From NCBI GenBank assembly GCA_025934255.1, contig JAICYJ010000014.1:1-61191 (forward strand): a DNA stretch of 61,191 bases, in the 5' to 3' direction. Source of the stretch: Thermoleophilia bacterium. GTDB taxonomy: Bacteria > Actinomycetota > Thermoleophilia > Gaiellales > JAICJC01. Below are positions 25,313 through 33,030 of this stretch, piece after piece. The notes beneath the pieces are model-generated. The model did no database searches. It was not told the origin of the DNA and saw only the letters and a list, made by a program, of their open reading frames with translations. The translations under genes and the position numbers were made by a program. How positions within the stretch are numbered: position 1 is the first letter of the stretch; each line of letters begins with the position of its first letter.

Positions 25313-26493
25313 GCTCGATCGAGACGTTCGCCGGGTCGATCACGGTCGCCGATCTGGAGCGGGATCCGTTCCCGATCTACCGGCGGCTGCGCGACGAGGC
25401 GCCGGTCTGCCACGTGCCGGCGGTGGAGCTGACGCTGGTCACACGCTGGGAGGACGTCCATCACGTGGCGCGCCACCCGGAGCTGTTCACCGCCGACGTC
25501 GGCTCCTCCCCGCTGACCCGCACGCTGGGCCAGAACATGCTGACCGTGGACGGCGGCGAGCAGCGCCGGATCCGGGCCACCATCGACCCGGCCATGCGGC
25601 CGCGCGTGGTGGCGGGCTACGCACCGGCGGTGATCGAGCCGATCGCGGAGCGGCACCTGGCCGCGATCGAGCCGGACGGCGGCGGCGAGCTGATGGCGAC
25701 CTACTGCGAGCCGGTCTCGGTGCTGGCGCTGGGCTCGGTGATGGGCCTCGGCGACGCCGACGCGGACACGCTGCGGCGCTGGTTCGGGGCGCTGGCGCTG
25801 GGCGGCTCCAACTTCGAGTCCGACCCCGGCAAGCAGGCGATCGCCGACGCCGCCAGCGCCGAGGTCGACGATCGCGTGCTGCCGCTGCTCGACCGGCTGG
25901 AGCAGGAGCCGGACGGAAGCGTGCTGTCGGACATGCTGCACACCCAGCCGCCGGACGGCGAGCGGCTGTCGAAGCCCGAGGTGCTGGCCAACCTGAAGCT
26001 GATCCTGCTGGGCGGCATGCAGGAGCCGGGGCACGCGCTCGGCATCGCGCTGTGGGCGCTGCTGCAGCACCCCGAGGCGCTGGCCGAGGTGCGGGCGCAG
26101 CCGGAGCTGCTGGACGGCGCGGTCGAGGAGGCGCTTCGCTGGCACTCGCCGGTGGGCACCCAGACGCGTCAGGTGACCGAGCGCACCGAGATCGCGGGCG
26201 TGACGCTTCGGCCGGGAACGGTGATCGCCGCCGTGCTGGCGTCGGCCAACCAGGATGAGCGTCACTGGCAGCAACCTGAGCGGTTCGACATCCACCGCAC
26301 CGGCGCGCACGCGGCGTTCGGCCTGGGGGCGCACCACTGCGCGGGCGCGTCGCTGGCACGCCACGAGGTGCGCCTGCCGCTGCGGCTGCTGCTGGAGCGG
26401 CTGCCGCGGCTGCGCCTGGACGCGGAGCAGCCCGTCGAGCTGTCGGGCTGGGAGTTCCGGGCGCCGCTGGCGCTGCACGCGAGATGGGACTGA
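25309..26493 (+). CDS. Cytochrome P450 with altered I-helix
   Basis: A 394-residue P450 with EEALRWHSPV (ExxR) and AFGLGAHHCAGA (heme Cys344). The I-helix reads LLGGMQEPGHALG, so the usual threonine of AG.(E/D)T is replaced by proline. P450s of this kind can use unusual oxygen activation or substrate-assisted chemistry. It overlaps the ligase gene by ATGA. The Rieske ferredoxin gene begins at about its stop. Two P450s of different type in one operon suggest two separate oxidations. Confidence 0.87.
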   Translation: MSSIETFAGSITVADLERDPFPIYRRLRDEAPVCHVPAVELTLVTRWEDVHHVARHPELFTADVGSSPLTRTLGQNMLTVDGGEQRRIRATIDPAMRPRVVAGYAPAVIEPIAERHLAAIEPDGGGELMATYCEPVSVLALGSVMGLGDADADTLRRWFGALALGGSNFESDPGKQAIADAASAEVDDRVLPLLDRLEQEPDGSVLSDMLHTQPPDGERLSKPEVLANLKLILLGGMQEPGHALGIALWALLQHPEALAEVRAQPELLDGAVEEALRWHSPVGTQTRQVTERTEIAGVTLRPGTVIAAVLASANQDERHWQQPERFDIHRTGAHAAFGLGAHHCAGASLARHEVRLPLRLLLERLPRLRLDAEQPVELSGWEFRAPLALHARWD

Positions 26494-26501
26494 GGGGATA
26501 C

Positions 26502-26810
26502 GTGGCTGACTGGACGAGCGTGGCGGCGGCCGCCGACCTGCCCGAGGGCGAGATGCTCGAGGCCGATAATCGCGGCGAGCCGGTGGTGGTGGCCCGCAGC
26601 GGCGGGAGCCTCTACGCATTCGAGGGATGGTGCACGCACGAGGAGTGCCCGCTCGCGGAGGGCACGCTCACCGACCAGCAGCTCGAGTGCTACTGCCACG
26701 GCGCCGTCTTCAACATCCGCACCGGCGAGGCCCTGGTGGGCCCCGCGGTGGCCTCGCTCGAGACCTACCCGGTGCGCGAGCAGGACGGCGAGATCCAGGT
26801 CGAGATGTGA
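26502..26810 (+). CDS. Rieske-type [2Fe-2S] ferredoxin
   Basis: A 102-residue soluble Rieske protein. Cys44-x-His46 (WCTHEECPL) and Cys63-x2-His66 (CYCHGAVF) are the four cluster ligands, and the fold frame PVREQDGEIQVEM is complete. It looks like the NirD/biphenyl-dioxygenase ferredoxin group and could pass electrons to one or both P450s. GTG 26502 with GAGGGG upstream is preferred; ATG 26484 would overlap the P450 by ten bases. No oxygenase alpha subunit is nearby, so an electron-carrier role is more likely than a dioxygenase role. Confidence 0.87.
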   Translation: MADWTSVAAAADLPEGEMLEADNRGEPVVVARSGGSLYAFEGWCTHEECPLAEGTLTDQQLECYCHGAVFNIRTGEALVGPAVASLETYPVREQDGEIQVEM

Positions 26811-27196
26811 CGCCGGCCGCGGGCAGCGACGATCCGCTCCGGCACCTGGCTCCGCTCGAGCGCGACTGCCTGCTCCGTTACTGCGCGCTGCTGCGCGAGC
26901 GGCTGGGTGACTCGCTGCTGCGGCTGGTGCTGTTCGGGTCGGCCGCCCGCGGCGACATGTGGGACGCTGGCTCGCCGATGCACTCCGACATCGACCTGCT
27001 GGTGGTGACCGCCGAGCCGCTCCCGGCCGAGACGGCCGAGCAGCTGGCGAACGAGACCTATCCGCTGTACCTGGAGTGCGGCCGCCAGATCGGGCCCCAG
27101 TTCCGCAGCGCCGGCGAGCTGTCGCAGCCGCGGGACGAGCGGGCCGCGGCCTTCGCCGAGAACCTGGCGCGGGACGGGGTCGACCTGGCCGTCTGA
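26807..27196 (+). CDS. Nucleotidyltransferase-domain (MNT-like) protein
   Basis: A 129-residue minimal nucleotidyltransferase of the Pol-beta superfamily. LFGSAARGDMW is the GSxxRG motif and SDIDLLVV supplies the DxD metal pair. The third acid cannot be assigned. Members of this group include the toxin/antitoxin MntA-type AMPylases and kanamycin-type transferases. It sits at the end of the catabolic operon, starting at GTG 26807 by GTGA overlap with the Rieske gene, with no HEPN partner seen. Its relation to the pathway is unclear. Confidence 0.8.
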   Translation: MTPAAGSDDPLRHLAPLERDCLLRYCALLRERLGDSLLRLVLFGSAARGDMWDAGSPMHSDIDLLVVTAEPLPAETAEQLANETYPLYLECGRQIGPQFRSAGELSQPRDERAAAFAENLARDGVDLAV

Positions 27197-27204
27197 GTCC
27201 GCGC

Positions 27205-27474
27205 TCAGGCGGTGCGGCGGCGGCCGTGCTGCTTGGCGCTGTACATGGCCACGTCGGCCACGCGGATCAGGTCGTCGCCGGTGCCGGCGTCGCGCGGGAA
27301 CAGCGCCAGGCCGACGCTGCCGGACACCTTCAAGTCGGCGCCGTCGACGCTGACCGGGGCCAGCAGCTGCTGGTAGACGCGGTTGCAGAGCGCGTCCAGG
27401 TGCGCCTGGTCGGCCGTCCCCAGGCAGGCCAGCATAACCGCCGCGTCCTGGTCTGATGGATCGTTCGGAGCCAT
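27205..27474 (-). pseudogene. GGDEF-domain remnant
   Basis: The C-terminal half of a diguanylate cyclase domain: SGSVGLALFPRDAGTG then DLIRVADVAMYSAKQHGRRRT is the usual end of GGDEF. The preceding DQDAAVMLACLG corresponds to the GGDEFAVLL strand but the GGDEF signature itself is absent, and no upstream domain is readable. It is squeezed between the end of the catabolic operon and the Fe-ADH gene. A truncated relic, not an active cyclase. Confidence 0.7.
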
Positions 27475-27541
27475 GTCGGTGCTCAAGGATCTCGAGGATT
27501 GCATCGGCTGAATCCGCCCCGGCCATGAGCCACTCCGCGGG

Positions 27542-28672
27542 TCAGCGCCGGTCGAGCGCCATCGCCGCGGCGTAGGCGGCGCGGACATCGCGCTCCGTCC
27601 AGGTGCGCGGGTTGACGGTCAGGCAGTAGTCGGCGAGCGAGAGCTCCACCAGGCGGTCGATGTGGCCCTCCCGGACGCCCGCCTCGCGCAACGTGGGCAG
27701 CCCGATCGCGGCCAGCAACCGGCGCACGGCGCGCACCGCCCGCGACCCGTCGCCGCTGCTGTCGTCCGGCTCGCCCAGCGCGTCCGCAACCCGCTCCAGC
27801 CGGCCGGCGCAGGCGGGACGGTTCACCTCCAGCGTCTCTGCCAGCACCAGGCCGACCGTGAGGCCGTGCGGCAGCCCCAGGGTCGATCCGATCGCGTGGC
27901 CGAGCGCGTGGTCGGCGCCGGAGTCGGACAGGTTCATCGCGAGGCCGGCCATCAGGCTGCCCAGGCTCAGCTCGGTGCGAGCGTCGACGTCGGAGCCGTC
28001 GGCAACCGACCGCTCCAGGCCGGCCGCGACGTGGCGGCAGGCCTCCAGGCCGACGGCCAGCGACATCGGGTTGCCGTTCGAGACGATCGCGCCGCCGATC
28101 GCCTGGGCCAGCGCGTCGGCACCGGTGTACGCGGTCGGCTCGGGCGGCAGCGCCAAGGTCAGCAGCGGGTCGACCAACGCATCCTGGGCACGCATCAGCG
28201 GATGCGCCACCCCCAGCTTGCGCCCAAGCACGGGGTCGACCACCACCGATCCGCCGGACACCTCGCTGCCGGTGCCGGAGGTGGTCGGCACCGCGACCAG
28301 GTCGACGGACGGCACCGCGATCGCCGCCTCGCCCGCCAGGAACGCCTCGATCGGCCGGCCCTGGCCGGCCACCAGCCTCGCCGCCTTGGCCAGGTCGATG
28401 GCCGAGCCGCCGCCCACCGCCACCAGCACCTGCGGCCGATCATCCGCCACACGGGCGGCGGCGTCGGCGACCAGCTCCGGCGTCGGCTCGCCCGGCTGCT
28501 TCTGGTACAGCGGCAGGCCCGCCACCGCCGCGGCGACGGCGTCGATCGCGAGCACCGGCGGCTCGGACACCACTAGCGCGGGGCGGCCGCCGATCACCTC
28601 GGCCAGCCCGCCGACGACGCCCGGGCCGAACCTGATCCGCACCGGCAGCTGGGCGTTGAAGGGCTCGATCAC
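27542..28672 (-). CDS. Iron-containing alcohol dehydrogenase-fold protein
   Basis: A 376-residue group III (Fe-ADH/maleylacetate reductase) fold. VAVGGGSAIDLAKAARL is the NAD-binding loop and VPTTSGTGSEV the next block. Metal residues: Asp in TGADALAQ, His in ADHALGHAIG and His in LPHGLT are present, but the His usually found four residues after the Asp (DALTH) is Gln here. This suggests altered metal binding. Maleylacetate reductases, which lack metal, share this fold and would suit an aromatic catabolic setting. The reaction is unassigned. Confidence 0.8.
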   Translation of the reverse strand: MIEPFNAQLPVRIRFGPGVVGGLAEVIGGRPALVVSEPPVLAIDAVAAAVAGLPLYQKQPGEPTPELVADAAARVADDRPQVLVAVGGGSAIDLAKAARLVAGQGRPIEAFLAGEAAIAVPSVDLVAVPTTSGTGSEVSGGSVVVDPVLGRKLGVAHPLMRAQDALVDPLLTLALPPEPTAYTGADALAQAIGGAIVSNGNPMSLAVGLEACRHVAAGLERSVADGSDVDARTELSLGSLMAGLAMNLSDSGADHALGHAIGSTLGLPHGLTVGLVLAETLEVNRPACAGRLERVADALGEPDDSSGDGSRAVRAVRRLLAAIGLPTLREAGVREGHIDRLVELSLADYCLTVNPRTWTERDVRAAYAAAMALDRR

Positions 28673-28755
28673 CGCGCGAGCCTACCGTGCCGCGTGGCAC
28701 GACTCACCCCTGTGGGGGAGATGGGATCGCACCCTTTCGGCAGATAACTACAACC

Positions 28756-29154
28756 ATGTGGCCCTGGCAAACACGCCCATACCGACCGCTATCCGGCCTC
28801 GGAGTCATCTCGCTGTGCGTCACGCTGCTGTACATGGTCTACGCGACGCACGGCCATACCCAGCCCCAACCGACCGACCCGCTGGCGGTCAGCAGCACCG
28901 TCGAGTCGCAGCTACGTGGCGCCCAGACCGTCGCCTACGCCCCAACCGGCAAGGCAAGCGGCATCGTCCAGCAGGCAATGTGCCAGGCCGACCAGGCCGG
29001 CGCCACGGAACTCACCTGCACCATTCTCTTGAACGACCAGACCGGCGCCTACACGATCGCGGTGATCACCGACACGCAAGGTGACTGGCACCAGCTCTGC
29101 GAACCCGGCGACCAGCAGGCCGGGCAACTGTGTCGCGAAACAGCGACACCATAA
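28756..29154 (+). CDS. Membrane-anchored hypothetical protein
   Basis: A 132-residue protein with one N-terminal TM segment (SGLGVISLCVTLLYMVYA) and a small extracytoplasmic domain with Cys pairs (AMCQADQ, LTCTILL, QLCEP, GQLCRE) that may form disulfides. No family recognised. ATG 28756 is chosen over an upstream start that would lie outside the likely hydrophobic anchor. It stands alone between divergent and downstream genes. Confidence 0.55.
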   Translation: MWPWQTRPYRPLSGLGVISLCVTLLYMVYATHGHTQPQPTDPLAVSSTVESQLRGAQTVAYAPTGKASGIVQQAMCQADQAGATELTCTILLNDQTGAYTIAVITDTQGDWHQLCEPGDQQAGQLCRETATP

Positions 29155-29191
29155 GCGGCTGATCACCGGCGCTACGGTCGTAGCCCTCGCC

Positions 29192-29220
29192 TTGACATTG
29201 TTGTGAGTGACTGCTAACTT
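29192..29220 (+). promoter_or_regulatory. TTGACA-N17-TAACTT promoter with TetR box, leaderless
   Basis: TTGACA (29192-29197), a 17-base spacer and TAACTT (29215-29220) make a good sigma-70-type promoter. The start ATG 29228 is only 7 bases after the -10, so the transcript should be leaderless. TTGTGAGTGA (29201-29210) and CTTAGT (29218-29223) in and after the spacer recur before the MFS gene. Confidence 0.6.
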
Positions 29221-29227
29221 AGTTCGC

Positions 29228-29788
29228 ATGGCCGCCACCACCACCCGCCAGACCGCCGACCAGCGCCGCGACGCCGTGCTCGACGCGGCCATGATCGAGT
29301 TCGGCCTGAAGGGCCTGCACGGCGCGTCGACCGACGACATCGCCCGCCGCGCCGGCATCTCCCAGCCCTACCTGTTCCGGCTGTTCCGGACCAAGCGCGA
29401 GCTGTTCCTGGCGTCGGTGGAACGCTGCTTCCGGCGCACCGAGCAGACGTTCCGCGACGCCGTCGACGGCGACACGCCGGAGCAGCGGCTGCAGAGCATG
29501 GGCATCGCCTACTGCGAGCTGCTGGCCGACCGGCCCAAGCTGATGATGCAGATGCAGGCGTACGCCGCCTGCGACGACCCGGACGTGCGCGACACCGTGC
29601 GGCGCTGCTACGAGCACCTCCACCGCGAGGTCGCCGACATGTCAGGCGCCGACGCGGAGCAGATCCGCACCTGGTTTTCGACCGGCATGTTCCTGAACGT
29701 TATGGCGGCGATGGACGCGCCCTCCGTGAAGGGCGCCTGGATGCAGGAGCTGATGGGCGACCTGATGCTCGAGAAGCTCAAGCGCTAG
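29228..29788 (+). CDS. TetR-family transcriptional regulator
   Basis: A 186-residue regulator. Residues about 10-55 hold the TetR helix-turn-helix (AVLDAAMIEFGLKGLHGASTDDIARRAGISQPYLFRLFRTKRELF), and the remainder is a helical ligand domain with AYAACDDPDVRDTVRRCYEHLH. ATG 29228 fits the leaderless promoter. A start 21 bases earlier would begin inside it. The MFS exporter follows after 73 bases and has the same upstream box, so the regulator probably represses itself and the exporter. Confidence 0.88.
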   Translation: MAATTTRQTADQRRDAVLDAAMIEFGLKGLHGASTDDIARRAGISQPYLFRLFRTKRELFLASVERCFRRTEQTFRDAVDGDTPEQRLQSMGIAYCELLADRPKLMMQMQAYAACDDPDVRDTVRRCYEHLHREVADMSGADAEQIRTWFSTGMFLNVMAAMDAPSVKGAWMQELMGDLMLEKLKR

Positions 29789-29818
29789 CAGGCACACGCG
29801 CCTTTTTATTTCGCATCG

Positions 29819-29847
29819 TTTGTGAGTGAGTAACCACTACCTTAGTA
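29819..29847 (+). promoter_or_regulatory. Promoter/TetR box before MFS exporter
   Basis: TTGTGAGTGA (29819-29828) and CTTAGT (29841-29846) repeat the elements at the TetR promoter, 11 instead of 7 bases apart. TTGTGA-N17-TTAGTA could be the -35/-10 pair. An SD AAGGAGG (29847-29853) follows. Confidence 0.45.
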
Positions 29848-29861
29848 AGGAGGATCCGGAG

Positions 29862-31274
29862 ATGACTTCTCGCACACGCACCCTCTGGACGTTCGCCATC
29901 ACGTCGGCCGCGCTGTTCATGGTCGTCCTCGACAACCTGGTCGTGACCACCGCGCTGCCCACCATCCAGCGCAGCCTGGGCGCGAGCATCCAGGAGCTGG
30001 AGTGGACGGTCAACGCCTACACCCTCACCTTCGCGGTGCTGCTGCTGACCGGCGCGGCGCTGGGTGACCGATTCGGCCGCCGCCGCATGTTCGTGGTCGG
30101 CCTGGCCGTGTTCACGGCATCGTCGGCCGCCGCTGCGCTGGCGCCCGACGTCAACTGGCTGATCGCGGCACGCGCGGCGCAGGGGTTCGGCGGCGCGATG
30201 GTGCTGCCGCTGACGCTGACGCTCTTGTCCGACGCGGTCCCGGTCGAGCGCCGCGGCCTGGCGCTGGGATTCTGGTCGGCGATCAGCGGGCTGGGCGTGG
30301 CCATCGGGCCGCTGGTCGGCGGCGCGGTGGTCGAGGGCATCTCGTGGCAGTGGATCTTCTGGCTGAACGTCCCGATCGGGCTGGCCGTGTTGCCGCTGGC
30401 GGCGACGCGGCTGCGTGAGAGCCACGGCCCCGATCGCTCCCTGGACATCCCCGGGCTGGCGCTCGTCAGCAGCGGGCTGTTCGGGATCGTCTGGGGGCTG
30501 GTGCGCGGTAACACGCTGGGCTGGACCGATCCCCAGATCCTGGTCGCGCTGGGCGCCGGCGCCGTGCTGGTGACGAGCTTCGTGGCCTGGGAGCTGGGCA
30601 CGTCCGCCCCGATGCTGCCGATGCGCTTCTTCCGCAGCCGCGCCTTCGCGGCGTCCAACGCAGCGTCGCTGCTGATGTACTTCGGCATGTTCGGCTCGAT
30701 CTTCCTGCTCACCCAATACCTGCAGCTGGTGCACGGGTACACGCCGCTGCGGGCGGGCGTGGCCACGCTGCCCTGGACGGCGATGCCGATGCTGATCGCG
30801 CCGATCGCCGGCGCGTACGTCGATCGCATCGGCGGGCGGCCGCTGATGGCGACCGGGATGGCGCTGCAGGCGGGCGCGCTGGCGTGGATGGCGGCGATCA
30901 GCACCACCAGCACCCCGTACATCGAGATGGTGATCCCGTTCATGATGGCCGGCGTCGGGATGGCGCTCTACTTCGCCCCGTCGGCGCACGTGGTGCTGGG
31001 CTCCGTGGCCCGGCGCGACGAGGGCAAGGCCTCCGGCGCGGCGAACGCCATCCGCGAGCTGGGCGGGGTGTTCGGCGTGGCGGTGCTCGGCACGATCTTC
31101 TCGGATCGCGGCGGGTACGGCGCGCCACAGCACTTCGTGGACGGGCTGGTGCCGGCCGTGGCGGTGGGCGCCGTGGTGGTCGCCATCGGCGCAGGGATCG
31201 CGCTGGCGATACCGCGGCGGCGGCGAGCGGCCGAGCAGGCCGTCGAGCAGCCCGAGCTGCGCGCCGCGGCCTGA
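29862..31274 (+). CDS. MFS exporter, DHA2 (EmrB/QacA) family
   Basis: A 470-residue, 14-TM-type drug exporter. MVVLDNLVVTTALPTIQRSL is motif D1/TM1, GDRFGRRRMFVVG motif A, RAAQGFGGAMVLPLTLTLL motif B, and GFWSAISGLGVAIGPLVGGAVVEGISWQWIFWLNVPIG motif C. ATG 29862 sits 8 bases after AAGGAGG; an upstream start would encode the SD region. Probably exports a hydrophobic toxic compound under TetR control. A bidirectional terminator hairpin follows the gene. Confidence 0.9.
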   Translation: MTSRTRTLWTFAITSAALFMVVLDNLVVTTALPTIQRSLGASIQELEWTVNAYTLTFAVLLLTGAALGDRFGRRRMFVVGLAVFTASSAAAALAPDVNWLIAARAAQGFGGAMVLPLTLTLLSDAVPVERRGLALGFWSAISGLGVAIGPLVGGAVVEGISWQWIFWLNVPIGLAVLPLAATRLRESHGPDRSLDIPGLALVSSGLFGIVWGLVRGNTLGWTDPQILVALGAGAVLVTSFVAWELGTSAPMLPMRFFRSRAFAASNAASLLMYFGMFGSIFLLTQYLQLVHGYTPLRAGVATLPWTAMPMLIAPIAGAYVDRIGGRPLMATGMALQAGALAWMAAISTTSTPYIEMVIPFMMAGVGMALYFAPSAHVVLGSVARRDEGKASGAANAIRELGGVFGVAVLGTIFSDRGGYGAPQHFVDGLVPAVAVGAVVVAIGAGIALAIPRRRRAAEQAVEQPELRAAA

Positions 31275-31281
31275 GCATCGA

Positions 31282-31311
31282 GCGGGGGCGCGGCTGCGAC
31301 CGCGCCCCCGC
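31282..31311. terminator. Bidirectional terminator hairpin
   Basis: GCGGGGGCGCGG (31282-31293) and CCGCGCCCCCGC (31300-31311) pair perfectly over 12 bp around a 6-base loop, exactly between the convergent MFS and membrane-protein genes. No long U-tract. Confidence 0.7.
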
Positions 31312-31314
31312 CGC

Positions 31315-31734
31315 TCAGTCTCGGAGCAGCGCGCCCAGCGCGACGCCGAACACGACGTGGCCCGCCACCTCGTGCACCAGCACGCGCCGGTCGCCGAACA
31401 GCTCCGGCCAGCTGCCGTCGCGCACATCCGGGTGCAGGGCGTCGAACACCAGCAACGTCGGCCACAGGCAGGCGTTCTCGATCTGGGCGGCTGCCACCGC
31501 CCGCAGCATGCCGCGGCCGCCGAGCCGGTCGAAGACGACGCCGAACACGGCCCCGTTCAGCACGTGCACGCTCAGCCCAACCGGGAACCAGTACCGCTCC
31601 GGCGCCAGCATCCGCCCCACCAGGCGCGGTTCGCTGTGAGGCGAGTGCGAGAACCGGCGCAGGCCCGGTTCTGCCGCGGCCCAGACGCCGGCCGCGGCGG
31701 CGCCCGCAGCTGCTGCCCGGAGCGTCCGTGCCAT
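31315..31734 (-). CDS. Conserved membrane protein of unknown function
   Basis: A 139-residue protein with about three hydrophobic segments (AAAAGAAAAGVWAA, FPVGLSVHVLNGAVFGVVF, VLVHEVAGHVVFGVALGALL). Charged residues at the ends (RFSHSPHSEPR, GDRR) are typical of a family common in soil actinobacteria. The HEVAGH segment is not an HExxH zinc motif. Function unknown. Confidence 0.65.
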   Translation of the reverse strand: MARTLRAAAAGAAAAGVWAAAEPGLRRFSHSPHSEPRLVGRMLAPERYWFPVGLSVHVLNGAVFGVVFDRLGGRGMLRAVAAAQIENACLWPTLLVFDALHPDVRDGSWPELFGDRRVLVHEVAGHVVFGVALGALLRD

Positions 31735-31771
31735 CAGGGCATCCTACGGCCAAGGCGCTAGCCTACGTCGC

Positions 31772-32701
31772 ATGAGCGACCAGCCGATCAGGGATCCCGG
31801 CACCGGGCCGCGCGACCCCGAGCAGCTCGAGGCCACGGCCACCACGACGACCGCCGAGATCGCACCCGAGACGCACATGGGCGCCGTGCACCTGACCGTC
31901 GCCGACCTGGGGCGCTCGATCCGCTACTACGAGGGGCAGATCGGCCTCGAGGTGGTCGCACAGGACGACGGCGTGGCCACGCTCGGCACCGGCGGCCGCG
32001 GCCTGCTGGTGCTGACCGAGCTACCCGGTGCGCCGTCCGCGCGCGGCCACACCGGGCTCTACCACTTCGCGCTGCTGGTGCCCGAGCGCGACGACCTGGC
32101 CCGCTGGCTGGCCCACGCCGCCCGTGACCGCGTCACGCTGGTGGGGCTGTCCGACCACTTCGTGAGCGAGGCGCTGTACCTGCGCGACCCCGACCACCAT
32201 GGCATCGAGATCTACTGGGACCGCCCGCGCGAGATCTGGCAGGACCAGGTGGGCGTGCGCATGACCACCGAGCCGCTGGACGTGGAGAACCTGCTGGGCG
32301 AGCTGGACGACCCGGCATCCGAGCGGTTCGACGGGCTGCCCGGCGGCACCACCATGGGACACGTGCACCTGCAGGTGGCCGAGATCGCGTCCACCGTCGG
32401 CTTCTACCGCGACCTGCTCGGCTTCGGCCTGATGGCGCAGCTGGGCGACAGCGCCGCCTTTCTGGCGGCCGGCGGCTACCACCACCACCTGGGCGGGAAC
32501 ACCTGGGAGAGCCGCGGCGCCTCACCGCCGCCGGCCGGCACCGCCGCACTGCGCCACGCCACGATCGTCCTGCCGGACGACGCCGCCCGCGACCGCGTGC
32601 TCGACCGCCTCGAGCGGGCCGGCCACGCCGCCGAGGACGGCGAGCACGGCCCCGCCGTGTCCGACCCGTCCGGCAACCGGCTGGTGCTCGCGACAGAGTG
32701 A
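31772..32701 (+). CDS. Two-module VOC / catechol-2,3-dioxygenase-like protein
   Basis: A 309-residue protein with two VOC repeats. Module 1 begins with MGAVHLTVADLGRSIRYYEGQIGLEVV and ends with DPDHHGIEIYWDRP. Module 2 begins with MGHVHLQVAEIASTVGFYRDLLGFGLM and ends SDPSGNRLVLATE. His (GHVH), the second His and a Glu near the module ends fit a YwbC/CatE-type catechol 2,3-dioxygenase or glyoxalase. It is monocistronic and separated from the main aromatic operon. The substrate is unknown. Confidence 0.82.
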   Translation: MSDQPIRDPGTGPRDPEQLEATATTTTAEIAPETHMGAVHLTVADLGRSIRYYEGQIGLEVVAQDDGVATLGTGGRGLLVLTELPGAPSARGHTGLYHFALLVPERDDLARWLAHAARDRVTLVGLSDHFVSEALYLRDPDHHGIEIYWDRPREIWQDQVGVRMTTEPLDVENLLGELDDPASERFDGLPGGTTMGHVHLQVAEIASTVGFYRDLLGFGLMAQLGDSAAFLAAGGYHHHLGGNTWESRGASPPPAGTAALRHATIVLPDDAARDRVLDRLERAGHAAEDGEHGPAVSDPSGNRLVLATE

Positions 32702-33030
32702 GCTGGGCGATGCGGCGTTGCAGCGCCCGTGACCGGCGCGTGACACGCAATCCTGCAACGAAGCGCGCGCCGCGGTGACGATCCCACCGCCATACGCAAC
32801 GATCCGTACGGTCGGGCCGGCACGAACATCACGGCCCCGGATCGGCCACTGCACAACCACGCGGCCGCGCATCACATGGTTGCAACGACTCGTAACGATC
32901 CCGTGCCGGATCCCCCACGCCGCCCGAGTCGGGCTCTGAGCCCGTTAAGAGCGCGCCGGGGGTTGCATGGCTGAGCGAGCGGCGTGAGCCGTTGTTGCGA
33001 GCGTGTGACGAACAGCCGATTTTCAGACCG
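32702..33030. other. Long intergenic gap
   Basis: About 330 bases with no credible gene. It contains the second copy of the palindrome TCGGGCTCTGAGCCC (32929-32943) and repeated short CAACGA/TGCAACGA words. No promoter or RNA fold could be named. Confidence 0.5.
32929..32943. repeat. Palindromic element TCGGGCTCTGAGCCC, copy 2
   Basis: Identical 15 bases to 14045-14059, again in a non-coding gap between convergent genes, which argues against chance alone. Confidence 0.45.

Noticed and set aside
31315..31734. HEVAGH as an HExxH protease motif
   Set aside because: The spacing is H-E-x3-H, not HExxH, and no second zinc ligand is visible.
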